Under the pieces are notes generated by a model. It saw only the letters and a program-made list of their open reading frames with translations. It was not told the DNA's origin and searched no databases. This document shows positions 17,006-27,874 of a stretch of DNA of 64,000 nt, piece after piece. Position numbers and translations under genes: made by a program. Position 1 is the first letter of the stretch, and every line of letters starts with the position of its first letter. The DNA is from an uncultured Eubacterium sp. GTDB lineage: Bacteria; Bacillota; Clostridia; Lachnospirales; Lachnospiraceae. Location of the stretch: the NCBI GenBank assembly GCA_910583555.1, contig CAJTXO010000012.1, positions 56,438-120,437 on the forward strand, given 5' to 3'.

Positions 17006-18490
17006 ATGAAAAAGATTCGAACGAGGTTTGCACCGAGCCCGACCGGGCGTATGCATGTAGGAAATTTAAGAACGGCGCTCTACGCCTATCTGATCGCGAA
17101 ACACGAAGGGGGAGATTTTCTGCTCCGTGTGGAGGACACCGATCAGGAACGTTTTGTGGAAGGCGCGCTGGATTTGATATATAAGACGATGGCAGAGGCC
17201 GGACTGGAACACGACGAGGGGCCGGACAAGGATGGCGGATACGGGCCGTACGTACAGAGTGAGCGCACGAAAACCGGCATGTATCTGGAGTACGCGAAGC
17301 AGCTTGTGGAAAAAGGAGAGGCTTACTACTGTTTCTGTTCCAAAGAGCGGCTGGAGGAGCTGCGAAAGGACGCCGAAGAGAGTGGAAAGGTGGCGGCCAA
17401 ATACGATAAGCATTGTCTGTCGCTGTCGAAAGAGGAAGTAGAAGAGAAACTGGCGGCCGGCGTTCCCTATGTCATCCGCCAGAACAACCCGACCGAGGGA
17501 GAGACGACGTTTGACGATGTGATCTACGGCGTGATCACGGCTCCGAATGAGGAACTGGATGATATGGTGCTGATCAAGGCGGACGGCTACCCCACCTATA
17601 ATTTTGCCAATGTGGTGGACGACCATCTGATGGAGATCACGCATGTCGTGCGCGGCAATGAATATCTGTCGAGCGCGCCCAAATACAACCGGCTGTACGA
17701 GGCGTTTGGCTGGGAGATCCCGGTGTATGTGCACTGTCCGACCATTACCGATGAAACCCATAAAAAACTGGCCAAGCGGCGGGGCGACGCGTCGTTTGAG
17801 GATCTGATGGAACTCGGATTTGTGCCCGAGGCGGTCGTCAATTACGTGGCACTCCTCGGCTGGAGTCCGTCGGATGAGGATGTTACGGAGGACGGAAAGA
17901 GTAAGGAATTTTTCTCCCTCGCGGAACTGATCGAGGCGTTTGACTATAAGCGGATCAGCAAATCGCCGGCGGTATTTGATATCGTGAAACTCCGCTGGAT
18001 GAATGGGGAATACATCAAAAAGATGGACGATGAGGCCTATTATGAGCGCGCGCTTCCGGTCATCCGGGAGACGGTGAAAAAGGATCTGGATCTGAAAAAG
18101 ATTGCGGATCTCGTGAAGACGAGGATCGAGGTGTTCCCGGATATCACGGAGAAGATCGACTTTTTCGAGGAACTTCCGGACTATGACATCTCCATGTACA
18201 CGCATAAGAAGATGAAGACGAATGCGGAAAATTCGCTCGAGGCGCTGAGGGAAATGCTCCCTCTCTTTGAGGCGCTCACGGACTATTCAATCCCGGCGAT
18301 CGAGAAGACGGCGATGGATTATGTGGCACAGAAGGGCTGCAAGAACGGACAGGCGCTCTGGCCGCTGCGCACCGCGGTATCCGGGAAGCAGATGACGCCG
18401 GGCGGTGCGTATGAGATCATGGAAATACTGGGGAAGGACGAGTCCCTGCGGAGGATCCGCAAAGGCATCGAGTTACTGGAGGAAGCCTGA
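17006..18490 (+). CDS. gltX: Glutamate-tRNA ligase
   Basis: Class I synthetase charging tRNA-Glu. From the ATG at 17006 (GAGGG upstream) the protein has 494 residues. HIGH-type signature in [20 protein letters not shown] and a KLAKR form of the KMSKS loop ([10 protein letters not shown]). The Cys cluster common in bacterial GluRS (CFCSK) is reduced. The C-terminal anticodon-binding helical domain runs from about 330. There is no T-box leader in the 120 bases before it. It probably heads the transcript containing the helicase and feoAB. Confidence 0.96.
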   Translation: MKKIRTRFAPSPTGRMHVGNLRTALYAYLIAKHEGGDFLLRVEDTDQERFVEGALDLIYKTMAEAGLEHDEGPDKDGGYGPYVQSERTKTGMYLEYAKQLVEKGEAYYCFCSKERLEELRKDAEESGKVAAKYDKHCLSLSKEEVEEKLAAGVPYVIRQNNPTEGETTFDDVIYGVITAPNEELDDMVLIKADGYPTYNFANVVDDHLMEITHVVRGNEYLSSAPKYNRLYEAFGWEIPVYVHCPTITDETHKKLAKRRGDASFEDLMELGFVPEAVVNYVALLGWSPSDEDVTEDGKSKEFFSLAELIEAFDYKRISKSPAVFDIVKLRWMNGEYIKKMDDEAYYERALPVIRETVKKDLDLKKIADLVKTRIEVFPDITEKIDFFEELPDYDISMYTHKKMKTNAENSLEALREMLPLFEALTDYSIPAIEKTAMDYVAQKGCKNGQALWPLRTAVSGKQMTPGGAYEIMEILGKDESLRRIRKGIELLEEA

Positions 18491-18506
18491 AAGGAGAAAG
18501 AAGCGT

Positions 18507-20475
18507 ATGAGGATGAATTTCAGTGAAGCACAGGACATGGCGATCAGGCACATCGGGGGGCCTTTTATGTGCCTCGCGGGTCCGGGCAGTGGGTAAAACG
18601 ACGGTCATTACAAACCGGGTCCGGTATTTGATCGAAGAGGAAGGCGTAAACCCTGCTCTCATTTTGGTCGTCACGTTTTCCAAAGCGGCTTCCGTGGAAA
18701 TGCGGGAGCGTTTTGAGGCGCTCACAGGAAATAAGCGGCTTCCGATCCGGTTCGGGACGTTTCACTCCCTGTTTTTCCAAATACTGAAGGCGGCGTATCA
18801 CTATGAGGCGAAAGATATTGTGTCGGCGCCGCTCAAATACCGCTTTCTGGAAGAGGCACTGATGGAAACCGAGTACGATGATATCGAGGATAAGAAAGAA
18901 TTTCTGGAGGATGTGGAAAGGGAGATCAGCTGCATCAAGGGCGAGGGGACGGATATCGAACACTATTATTCTACGAGCTGCCCGGAGGAAATTTTCCGCC
19001 AGATCTACAACGGCTACCAGAGCCGCGTGCAGAAGAACCGCTATCTGGACTTTGACGACATGGTGATGTACACGTATGAGCTGTTCCGGGCGCGGCCCGA
19101 TATACTGGCGGCGTGGCAGAAGCGGTTTTCGTATATACTGATCGATGAGTTTCAGGACATCAACCGGCTCCAGTACGAGAATATCCGGATGCTTGCCCGG
19201 CCGCAAAACAATCTGTTCATCGTCGGCGACGACGACCAGTCGATCTACGGGTTCCGGGGGGCCAGGCCGGATATCATGCTCTCGTTTCCGAAAGAATACG
19301 CGGATCTGAAACAGGTTACGATCAGCGGGAATTACCGCTGCCGCGCGCAGATCCTGGAGGCGGCCGCGAGGCTCATTTCCCATAATAAGAAAAGGTATGG
19401 CAAGCAGTTAGAGGCGATGCGGGGTGAGGGAGATGCCGTGCATGTGTCGAGGTACGCGAACGTGCTGTCACAGGCCGACGCTGTTGTGCAGAAGATCCGG
19501 GCATATTTGCAGGAAGGTACCGGGCCGGATGAGATTGCGGTCTTGTTCCGGACGGCCAGACAGATGAACGTCCTCTCGAGGAAACTGATGGAGTACAATA
19601 TTCCGTTTGTGATGAAGGATGCGCTGCCGAACGTGTTTGAGCACTGGATCGCCAAAGATCTGATCACGTATCTCAAACTGGCGCAGGGAGAGAGGGACCG
19701 CTCCCATTTTCTCAAAATCGCCAACCGGCCCAAGCGCTATATCAGCCGGGCGGCGTTCGGGGCGCAGGACATGTCATTTGGTATGCTGTACGAATATTAT
19801 CGGGACAAGCCATATATGTGCGAGCGCATCAACGCGCTGCAGAATGATCTGTTCGCGATGAAGACGATGACGCCGTACAGTGCGCTCGATTATATTTACC
19901 AAGTCATCGGTTATCACGATTTTTTGTGTGAATACGCGGCAGAGCGGAATGTGTCGGTGGGTGACTGGGAGGAGGTCGTGGAGGAACTGAAAGAGGATGC
20001 TTCGGAGTTTGACACCGTGCAGGCGTGGTTTGCCCATATCGAGGAGTACGGGCTCCAGTTGGAGGAGCGCCGCCAATATGGCGGGGATCGCCGCCTGTCT
20101 GGTGGGGACCACCGCAGACATGAGAGAGGGGGGAGTGCCCCGCAGGGGGAAAATGCGGTGAGGGCGAATGCGGAGGCAGAGGCGGCAGGAGCGAATGGGC
20201 CCCCCGGGGACGATGGGCGCGGCGTCGCGCTTATGACGATGCACGCCTCGAAAGGTTTGGAGTTCGATGTGGTGTTCCTGCCCGATCTGAATGAGGCGGT
20301 CGTGCCGTACCAGCGCTCGGTGGAGGACGGGAATCTGGAAGAAGAGAGACGGCTTTTGTATGTGGCGATGACGAGGGCGAGGGAGCATCTTCATTTATCT
20401 TACACGGCAGAGAGGTTCCATAAGGAAATGGAACCGTCTCGGTTTATAGAGGAGATCAGGAGGAAAACAAATTGA
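18507..20475 (+). pseudogene. UvrD/PcrA-like superfamily 1 helicase, frameshifted inside Walker A
   Basis: ATP-dependent 3'-5' DNA helicase family. AAGGAG precedes the ATG at 18507. The first 29 codons read MRMNFSEAQDMAI...CLAGPGSG and then stop (TAA 18594-18596). The following frame continues immediately as KTTVITNRVRYLIEEEG and is open to 20475. One extra base in GGGT (18591-18594) breaks the GSGKTT Walker A. Removing one G restores it. Downstream motifs are intact: DEFQDINRLQ, VGDDDQSIYGFRGA, MTMHASKGLEFDVVFLP and YVAMTRAREHL. At about 655 residues it is shorter than PcrA. A low-complexity Gly/Arg/Glu insert lies near residues 515-570. An assembly error is as likely as a real lesion. Confidence 0.85.
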
Positions 20476-20693
20476 CACTGGATAAACTGGAAATAGGCAG
20501 ACGGGCGAAGATCACGGCAGTTCATGGGCAGGGAGCGCTGCGGGACAGGCTTTTGGATATGGGCCTCACGCCGAGGACGGAAGTGATGGTGCGAAAAGTC
20601 GCGCCAATGGGCGATCCGATCGAGATCACGCTGCGGGGCTATGAACTGACACTGCGTTGCGAGGACGCGGAGATGATCGAAATAGACGAGTGA
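20472..20693 (+). CDS. feoA: FeoA family ferrous iron transport accessory protein
   Basis: 73-residue SH3-like cytoplasmic partner of FeoB (IGRRAKITAVHGQG...LLDMGLTPRTEV...ITLRGYELTLR). The start is a TTG whose bases overlap the helicase stop codon, with AGGAGG 7 nt upstream, so it is translationally coupled. feoB follows by 77 nt. Confidence 0.93.
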   Translation: MTLDKLEIGRRAKITAVHGQGALRDRLLDMGLTPRTEVMVRKVAPMGDPIEITLRGYELTLRCEDAEMIEIDE

Positions 20694-20770
20694 GGCGGAA
20701 AGAGGGCCAGAGCGCCCAGGGAAGGCGTTCGGCCTGTGGAGTGAAGGGAGTACACATATGGAGGTATGAG

Positions 20771-22774
20771 ATGAAGTTTGCACTGGCAGGAAATCAGAAT
20801 TGTGGAAAAACGACACTTTTTAACCAGCTTACAGGAGCAAATCAGCATGTCGGGAATTTCCCGGGCGTGACGGTGGACAGCAAGGTGGGGAAGATCCGGG
20901 GGACGAGTGACGAAGTGGTCGATCTGCCGGGGATCTATTCTCTTTCCCCGTATACGCAGGAGGAGATCGTGACCCGGGATTTTCTGACGAAAGAACATCC
21001 CGACGGCATTATCAACATCATTGACGCTACCAATATCGAGCGCAATTTTTATCTGACGCTGCAGCTGATCCAGCTGGATATTCCGATGGTGATCGCGCTG
21101 AACATGATGGATGAGGTCCGGGCGAACGGCGGGACGATCAAGGTCAATGCGCTGAAAGAGGAACTGGGCGTGCCGGTCGTGCCTATTTCGGCCAGCAAAA
21201 ATGAGGGCGTGGATGAACTGATCGATACGGCGTTAAAGACGGCGAAGGCGAAGAGGAAACCGAAGCGGCAGGACTTCTGTTCGGGTCCGGTACACCGCAC
21301 GCTTCATGCCGTGGCGCATCTGGTCGAGGATCATGCCGAAAATATCGGTATTCCCGCGGCCTTCGTGGCGTCGAAACTGGTGGAGCGCGATGAGCCGCTG
21401 CTGGCGTCGCTCGAACTATCCGAAAATGAGATCGATATGATCGAGCACAGTGTCACCGAAATGGAAGGCGAAATGAAAACCGACCGCAAGGCGGCTATTG
21501 CTGACATGCGGTACACGTTTATAGATAAAATCGTAAAGGATGCGGTCGTCAAGCCGAAAGAGAGCCTGCAGCATGCCAGGAGTGTGAAAATCGACCGGGT
21601 TTTGACGAATAAGTATCTGGCGATACCCATTTTTCTCAGTATCATGTTTCTGATCTTCGCGCTGACGTTTGGCTCGGTCGGAAGCTGGCTTTCGGATCTG
21701 CTCGGGGAGGGGATCGATGCGGTCAGCGCGTTTGTGGAGCAGGGCATGAATCGGCTGCAGGTGAACCCTGTCGTGTGCTCCCTTGTCGTAAACGGGATCA
21801 TTACCGGTGTGGGGAGCGTGCTGTCATTTGTGCCGGTCATTGTCATCCTGTTTTTCTTTTTATCGATTCTGGAGGACAGCGGGTATATGGCCAGGGTCGC
21901 GTTTGTCATGGATAAACTGCTCCGGAAGATCGGACTTTCGGGAAGGAGTTTTGTGCCGATGCTCATCGGGTTCGGCTGCACGGTTCCGGCTGTCATGTCG
22001 GCGCGCACGCTGTCAAGCGAGCGCGACCGAAAGATGACGATACTGCTCACGCCGTTCATGAGCTGCAGCGCGAAGTTGCCGATCTACGGAATCTTTACGC
22101 TGACTTTTTTCCCGCGGTACCGCGGACTGGTGATGATCGCCCTCTATCTGACGGGGATTTTGATGGCGGTACTGTGTGGGCTTATTTTTAATAAGACGCT
22201 GTTTCGCGGAAAACCGGTGCCGTTTGTGATGGAACTGCCGAATTACCGGCTGCCGAGCGCGAAAAGTGTCGGAATGCTTTTGTGGGATAAGGCAAAGGAT
22301 TTTATCACGAGGGCGTTTACCATTATTTTTGTGGCGTCCATCGTGATCTGGTTTTTGCAGACATTTGATATACGGTTCAATGTGGTGGAGGACAGCGCAG
22401 ACAGTATGCTTGCCTCGATCGGACACGTTCTGACGCCGGTGTTTGCGCCGCTCGGGATTACGGACTGGCGTATGTGCACGTCTCTTGTCGTCGGGTTTAC
22501 GGCGAAGGAGGCGGTGGTCAGCTCGGCGGCCGTTCTGATGGGGACGACGACGGCGATGCTGCCCGATGTGCTGGCAGGAGTGTTTTCTCCGGCGACGGCG
22601 TTTGTCTTTCTGATCTTTACACTGCTCTATACACCATGTGTGGCGGCGATTTCTACGGTGGCGAAGGAACTAAACCGGAAATGGGCGGTCTTTGTCGTGG
22701 TCTTCCAGATCGTCGTGGCCTGGATCGCGGCGTTTGCGGTGAGGGTTCTGGTGGGATGGTGCGGGGCATTATGA
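20771..22774 (+). CDS. feoB: Ferrous iron transport protein B
   Basis: Membrane Fe(II) transporter with a fused G domain, 667 residues from the ATG at 20771 (GGAGG 6 nt before; the frame extends upstream without homology). G1 GNQNCGKTT, G3 VDLPG, G4 NMMDE, G5 SASK. A GDI-like helical domain follows, then two Gate repeats with the conserved Cys in GFGCTVPAVMSAR and the PFMSCSAKLPIY motif, and a C-terminal bundle of helices. No feoC is seen. Its last 6 bases overlap the end of the convergent GT87-like gene. Confidence 0.96.
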   Translation: MKFALAGNQNCGKTTLFNQLTGANQHVGNFPGVTVDSKVGKIRGTSDEVVDLPGIYSLSPYTQEEIVTRDFLTKEHPDGIINIIDATNIERNFYLTLQLIQLDIPMVIALNMMDEVRANGGTIKVNALKEELGVPVVPISASKNEGVDELIDTALKTAKAKRKPKRQDFCSGPVHRTLHAVAHLVEDHAENIGIPAAFVASKLVERDEPLLASLELSENEIDMIEHSVTEMEGEMKTDRKAAIADMRYTFIDKIVKDAVVKPKESLQHARSVKIDRVLTNKYLAIPIFLSIMFLIFALTFGSVGSWLSDLLGEGIDAVSAFVEQGMNRLQVNPVVCSLVVNGIITGVGSVLSFVPVIVILFFFLSILEDSGYMARVAFVMDKLLRKIGLSGRSFVPMLIGFGCTVPAVMSARTLSSERDRKMTILLTPFMSCSAKLPIYGIFTLTFFPRYRGLVMIALYLTGILMAVLCGLIFNKTLFRGKPVPFVMELPNYRLPSAKSVGMLLWDKAKDFITRAFTIIFVASIVIWFLQTFDIRFNVVEDSADSMLASIGHVLTPVFAPLGITDWRMCTSLVVGFTAKEAVVSSAAVLMGTTTAMLPDVLAGVFSPATAFVFLIFTLLYTPCVAAISTVAKELNRKWAVFVVVFQIVVAWIAAFAVRVLVGWCGAL

Positions 22775-24038
22775 AAACTTTTCTTTGTTTAGTTTCTGCG
22801 GCGCCAATTGTCTGACGATGGCGAGTACGGAGTGGACGAGTAAGGTTATCGTCATGATCAGGATTGCCACCTGATAGTTGCACAGCGTATCCCGAAGATC
22901 CCCGCGAAGCTGATGCATGATCAATAGCATGGACAACAGGAAGAGAAGATCGGAATATTTATGATTCGTTTCATTTAAAAAAGCGATGATTGGCGGAATA
23001 AGATACAGTAAACAATAATATCCCGAATGTGAGGGGACGATTACAAGCGTCAGGCAGACGGCCATCATCCGTTCCCATTTGGTCGGGAGTAAAAAACTGG
23101 AAACGAGAAAAATAATGCCAACAATATAAGTGACCACTGTCATAAAAGATGGAAACCATTCGGGCGGGAACGGAACAAAGTGTGATACGCTGGCGAACAA
23201 TGTACACCCGTCGTCTCTTGTATAGTACGCCAGGTTCGCCTGCAGATTTTCTAACATCTGTGGCAGATTGGAAAAGCCGTTTTTGAAAAAGGCGAACGGT
23301 GCGAAAAAGAGGATCAGGCTGTAAAAAATGACACAAGCTACACCTTTCCACTGACGTTTGTGCAGGAGGAAGATGCCCAAAACGGCAGGCGTCATTTTGA
23401 GGGATACAGCGACGGCAAAAGACAGATAGGCCAATTGCCGGAGCAGGGGGTTTTTGTTGCTGTCATAAAAGAAACAGAAAAACATCGTACAGAACATCGT
23501 CAGGATGATCGTGTTCGCCCGCTCAAAGGAATAGAGCATGGGAGCTGACAGTAAACAGGCGATGGCGGTAGAAATTTTTAGTGATTGGCGGCCTGTTTTA
23601 CATGTGCGGATAAGTTCGTACACCATGATCATCGTTATGGTGGCAAAAATAAGATAGATGATAAGAAACTTTGGTTCATGATACATGTTCAAAAAATCAT
23701 CTTTTTGATAATATGTGTCCATGTTTACCAGTCGGGAAAAGCAATATGAAAACACGTATGTGAGAGGCGGGTACGCTTTTTCGGCCAACCCCATATACAT
23801 GGTATTGTTGTAAACGTCCCTTTGGGAAGAATAGCCGACCACATTTTGCAGATCGGCAAAAAAAATCAGCGCTTCCTCTGAAAAACACATTGAATTGGGA
23901 ACTGGCATGTCCTTCGTAAAAGATTTTGAACAGCCAGATCAGAAACGTTGTGAAGAGGACAAAGATAAACGTATATTCATAAAATTTCTTTGATATCAGG
24001 ATATCTTTTGCACTTTGGCGGAGTGTTGAAATATTCAT
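22769..24038 (-). pseudogene. GT87-like polytopic membrane glycosyltransferase, frameshifted
   Basis: About ten hydrophobic helices, resembling glycosyltransferase 87 (polyprenyl-phosphomannose-dependent) membrane enzymes. The N-terminus (MNISTLRQSAKDILISKKFY followed by a membrane helix) is read from the ATG at 24038. The rest (PNSMCFSEEALIFFADLQNV onward) is in the next frame, and the switch falls between about 23900 and 23935. A +1 shift restores one continuous protein of about 420 residues. The second frame alone would start at 23908 without a ribosome site or first helix. Family assignment is moderate: short loops, LSAPMLYSFERANTIIL and SLKMTPAVLGIFLL are typical. Its own promoter lies upstream. 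Confidence 0.7.
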
Positions 24039-24100
24039 TCTTTGTAAAAATCCTTTCTGTTGTATCTTTTCACGCATCGGGGCGTTGATTCCCGATGTTT

Positions 24101-24129
24101 ATTATAGGGGAATCTCGGGTTGAAGTCAA
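24101..24129 (-). promoter_or_regulatory. Promoter of the GT87-like gene
   Basis: -35 TTGACT (24129-24124), 17-bp spacer, -10 TATAAT (24106-24101). The leader starts with a CATCGGG/CCCGATG hairpin. Confidence 0.75.
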
Positions 24130-24156
24130 TAGTCGTGGAGAGAGGCCAAAAAGTGG

Positions 24157-24185
24157 TTGAAATGTAACAATGGATAGCTTATAAT
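24157..24185 (+). promoter_or_regulatory. Promoter of the FGGY kinase gene
   Basis: -35 TTGAAA (24157-24162), 17-bp spacer, -10 TATAAT (24180-24185). Divergent from the GT87 promoter with 27 bp between the -35 boxes. Confidence 0.8.
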
Positions 24186-24238
24186 GAAAGAAAATGTCAG
24201 TCGAATGAAGTATCGACAGAATCAGGAGGATAGGAATC

Positions 24239-25846
24239 ATGGGGATTGCAAAAGACAGCGTAAAAGCGGCGATTGAGAGTGGAAAGACGGCGTTGGGTAT
24301 CGAGTTTGGTTCTACGAGGATCAAGGCGGTTTTGGTCGGGGAAAATAATGAACCGATCGCGTCCGGCAGCCATGACTGGGAAAACCGGTTGGAACATGGA
24401 ATCTGGACATACAGTCTGGATGATATCTGGACGGGACTGCAGGATAGTTATACGAAGCTGGCAAAGGATGTGGAAACGACATACGGAACGGTGCTCACGA
24501 CGGTAGGAGCCATCGGGTTCAGCGCGATGATGCACGGATATATGGCATTTGATAAGGACGATAACCTTCTTGTCCCATTCCGCACATGGCGCAATACGAT
24601 CACGGGGGAAGCTTCGGAGAAGCTGACGGAGATGTTCCAGTATAATATCCCGCAGCGATGGAGTATCGCCCATTTGTATCAGGCTATTTTAAACGGGGAA
24701 GAGCATGTAAAGGATATCGTGTTCCAGACGACGCTGGCGGGGTACATCCACTGGAAACTGACCGGTGAAAAAGTGCTCGGGGTCGGCGAGGCTTCGGGTA
24801 TGTTCCCGATCGATATACAGACGAAAAAGTTTGACGAGAAGATGATCGCTGCATTTGAGGAGGCGGTAGCCGGAAAAGGATTCTCCTGGAAATTAAGTGA
24901 GATCCTCCCTAAAGTTCTCGTGGCAGGCGAGGCGGCAGGTACGCTGACTGAAGAAGGGGCAAAACTGCTCGATGTGTCAGGAAACCTGAAAGCAGGCATT
25001 CCGCTCTGTCCGCCGGAAGGAGATGCCGGAACCGGAATGGCTGCGACGAACAGCGTAGCGGTGCGGACCGGAAATGTCTCGGCAGGTACGTCGGTGTTTG
25101 CGATGATCGTTTTGGAGAAAGAGCTGTCGAAAGTGTATCCAGAGATCGATCTGGTGACGACGCCTTCTGGAAACCTGGTCGGTATGGTACACTGTAATAA
25201 CTGTACATCGGATCTGAACGCCTGGGTCAATCTGTTTAAGGAATTTGCCGACAGCCTTGGCGTGAAAACGGATATGGATCAATTGTTCTCGACTTTGTAC
25301 AATAAAGCGCTGGAGGGAGATGCCGACGGCGGCGGACTTCTCGCGTATAATTATTTCTCGGGCGAGCATATTACGGGATTTGAGCAGGGCCGTCCGATGA
25401 TCGTGCGCACGCCGGACAGCAAGTTTAATCTGGCAAACTTTATGCGCGTGAACCTGTTTACGTCGCTCGGCGCCCTGAAAGTAGGGCTGGATATCCTGTT
25501 GAAACAGGAGGGCGTCAAGGTGGATAAAATACTGGGCCATGGCGGACTCTTTAAGACGAAGGGCGTCGGTCAGAAGATCATGGCGGCTGCGATGAATGCT
25601 CCGGTATCCGTGATGGAGACGGCCGGGGAAGGCGGCGCCTGGGGGATTGCTCTGTTAGCTTCTTATATGAAGAACAAAAAATCGGACGAGTCGCTTGATA
25701 CCTATTTGGCGGAACAGGTATTTGCCGGTTCGGAAGGCGTTTCGATGGAGCCGGATCCGGTCGATGTCAAAGGGTTTGACGCGTTTATCGAGCGTTATAA
25801 GGCCGGACTTCCGATCGAACATGCGGCCGTTGAGTATCTGAACTAG
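24239..25846 (+). CDS. FGGY-family carbohydrate kinase (probable pentulose kinase)
   Basis: Phosphorylates a ketose, probably L-ribulose or a related pentulose. 535 residues. Phosphate 1 motif [14 protein letters not shown], adenosine/phosphate 2 region [14 protein letters not shown], catalytic Asp in [15 protein letters not shown], and a C-terminal [15 protein letters not shown] that replaces the usual FGGY signature GGG-S. The form is longer than XylB and differs from it throughout, so this is a separate FGGY subfamily. In related Firmicutes this subfamily occurs near arabinose genes. Substrate is inferred. A strong promoter lies 54 bp upstream. Confidence 0.85.
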   Translation: MGIAKDSVKAAIESGKTALGIEFGSTRIKAVLVGENNEPIASGSHDWENRLEHGIWTYSLDDIWTGLQDSYTKLAKDVETTYGTVLTTVGAIGFSAMMHGYMAFDKDDNLLVPFRTWRNTITGEASEKLTEMFQYNIPQRWSIAHLYQAILNGEEHVKDIVFQTTLAGYIHWKLTGEKVLGVGEASGMFPIDIQTKKFDEKMIAAFEEAVAGKGFSWKLSEILPKVLVAGEAAGTLTEEGAKLLDVSGNLKAGIPLCPPEGDAGTGMAATNSVAVRTGNVSAGTSVFAMIVLEKELSKVYPEIDLVTTPSGNLVGMVHCNNCTSDLNAWVNLFKEFADSLGVKTDMDQLFSTLYNKALEGDADGGGLLAYNYFSGEHITGFEQGRPMIVRTPDSKFNLANFMRVNLFTSLGALKVGLDILLKQEGVKVDKILGHGGLFKTKGVGQKIMAAAMNAPVSVMETAGEGGAWGIALLASYMKNKKSDESLDTYLAEQVFAGSEGVSMEPDPVDVKGFDAFIERYKAGLPIEHAAVEYLN

Positions 25847-25855
25847 TTCCGCGTT

Positions 25856-27829
25856 ATGGAGGATCGTTTTTTACCGATGTCCAGGGCGGACATGGAAAAG
25901 AGGGGTTGGGATCAATGTGATTTTGTTTATGTCATCGGAGACGCGTATGTCGATCATTCTTCGTTCGGACACGCCATCATCAGCCGGCATTTGGAAGCGC
26001 ACGGTTATAAGGTGGGCATTATTTCCCAGCCGGACTGGAAGTCAGATGAGAGCATCGCGGTACTCGGTGAACCGCGCCTTGCGTTTCTCGTGAGCAGCGG
26101 CAATATGGATTCGATGGTCAATCACTATACGGTCAATAAAAAACGGCGCACGTCCGACAGCTACTCGCCGGGCGGCGCAGCCGGAAAACGGCCGGATCAT
26201 GCGGCTGTCGTCTATTCGAACCTCATCCGCAGAACATTTAAGGAGACGCCGATCATCCTCGGCGGCATTGAGGCGAGCCTGCGGCGTCTGGCGCATTATG
26301 ATTACTGGTCGGACCAGGTGAAGCGCTCGATCCTGCTCGACTCCGGTGCGGATCTCATTTCTTACGGAATGGGGGAACACAGCATTCTGGAGATTGCGGA
26401 AGCGCTGGACAGCGGTATGGATGTGAGGGATCTTACGTATGTCCCCGGGACGGTGTACCGGACGAAAGAGGGCACCGATGTATATAATGCCCGTGTCCTG
26501 CCATCCTATGAAGAGATCATGCGGGATAAACGAAAATATGCCGAGAGTTTTATGATCCAGTATGAAAATACGGATCCTTATACGGCACAGGTGCTTGTGG
26601 AGAGGTATCCGGGAAAGGTTCTCATCGTGCAGAACCCGCCGTCGATGCCGCTCCGTGCGCAGGAAATGGATGATGTGTATTCGTATCCCTATGCGGGATG
26701 CGCGCATCCGAGCTATGCGGCTGCGGGCGGCGTTCCGGCGATCCGGGAGGTAAAGTTCAGCCTGACAAGCTGCCGCGGCTGTTTTGGCGGCTGTCATTTC
26801 TGTGCGCTGACGTTCCATCAGGGGCGCATCGTACAGGTCCGCAGCCATGAGTCCATTCTGGCAGAGGCGGAGAGGATGACGAGGGATCGGGATTTTAAGG
26901 GATATATCCACGATGTCGGCGGCCCGACGGCGAATTTTAGGCATCCGTCGTGCGCCAAACAGGAAGCGCACGGTGTCTGTGCGAAAAAGCAGTGCCTGTT
27001 TCCGAAACCGTGTGAGAACCTGAATGCCAGCCATAAGGATTATGTAAAGCTTCTCCGGAAATTGAGGAAGCTGCCGAACGTGAAGAAGGTGTTTGTGCGC
27101 TCCGGCATCCGGTTTGACTATGTGATGGCGGATCCGGACGATACGTTTTTGCGGGAATTATGCGAGCATCATATCAGCGGCCAGCTGCGGGTGGCGCCGG
27201 AACATGTTTCGAATGCGGTGCTCTGTGCGATGGGAAAGCCGGAACATGGCGTGTACCAGTCGTTTTTGCGGCGCTATGAAAACGTGAACAAAAAGACGGG
27301 AAAGAGGCAGTATGCCGTGCCTTATCTCATGTCTTCCCATCCGGGGTCGACGCTCACGGAAGCGGTAGAGCTTGCCGAATATGTGCGGGATCTGGGGTAC
27401 ATGCCCGAGCAGGTGCAGGATTTTTACCCGACGCCGGGGACTATTTCTACCTGCATGTATCATACGGGGCTTGATCCACGCACGATGAAGCCGGTCTATG
27501 TGCCGAAATCCCCGCGGGAAAAGGCGATGCAGCGCGCGTTGATCCAGTATCGGAAACCGGAAAACTACGAACTTGTGAAAGAGGCGCTCCACCGGGCGGG
27601 GAGGACGGATCTCATCGGTTTTGGAGAGAAGTGTCTCATTCCGCCGCGGAAGATCGGGAAAGGGCGGCTTGGGGGTTCTGCGAAAGATCGGGAAGGCAAC
27701 GGACGACGCGTGCGGAAACGGGTTTCAGTAGAACAGGACCGAAGGCCGGATCGCCCCATGAAAGATCGGCCGGGAAACGGGAGAGGGAGGAGTGTCAGAA
27801 AGCAGGGAAGAAAAGGAAACAGGAAATAA
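25856..27829 (+). CDS. YgiQ family radical SAM protein
   Basis: 657-residue radical SAM enzyme of unknown reaction (UPF0313). N-terminal B12-like fold region with LPMSRADMEKRGWDQCDFVY and SSFGHAIISRHLE; GGIEASLRRLAHYDYWSD; the [4Fe-4S] motif CRGCFGGCHFC; and a C-terminal DFYPTPGTISTCMYHTG. The last 60 residues are a basic Arg/Lys/Gly tail that could bind nucleic acid. The ATG follows the kinase stop by 9 nt, so it is probably in the same transcript. Confidence 0.92.
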   Translation: MEDRFLPMSRADMEKRGWDQCDFVYVIGDAYVDHSSFGHAIISRHLEAHGYKVGIISQPDWKSDESIAVLGEPRLAFLVSSGNMDSMVNHYTVNKKRRTSDSYSPGGAAGKRPDHAAVVYSNLIRRTFKETPIILGGIEASLRRLAHYDYWSDQVKRSILLDSGADLISYGMGEHSILEIAEALDSGMDVRDLTYVPGTVYRTKEGTDVYNARVLPSYEEIMRDKRKYAESFMIQYENTDPYTAQVLVERYPGKVLIVQNPPSMPLRAQEMDDVYSYPYAGCAHPSYAAAGGVPAIREVKFSLTSCRGCFGGCHFCALTFHQGRIVQVRSHESILAEAERMTRDRDFKGYIHDVGGPTANFRHPSCAKQEAHGVCAKKQCLFPKPCENLNASHKDYVKLLRKLRKLPNVKKVFVRSGIRFDYVMADPDDTFLRELCEHHISGQLRVAPEHVSNAVLCAMGKPEHGVYQSFLRRYENVNKKTGKRQYAVPYLMSSHPGSTLTEAVELAEYVRDLGYMPEQVQDFYPTPGTISTCMYHTGLDPRTMKPVYVPKSPREKAMQRALIQYRKPENYELVKEALHRAGRTDLIGFGEKCLIPPRKIGKGRLGGSAKDREGNGRRVRKRVSVEQDRRPDRPMKDRPGNGRGRSVRKQGRKGNRK

Positions 27830-27874
27830 GCTGGAAAAACAATAAGTGAAGAAAGAAATGAGGGTTGAATTGAA

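Noticed and set aside
17066..18205. 379-codon minus-strand frame opposite gltX
   Set aside because: Antisense shadow without signals.
18591..18597. Programmed +1 frameshift in the helicase
   Set aside because: No slippery codon or stimulatory site like that of prfB; lesion in a catalytic motif fits an indel better.
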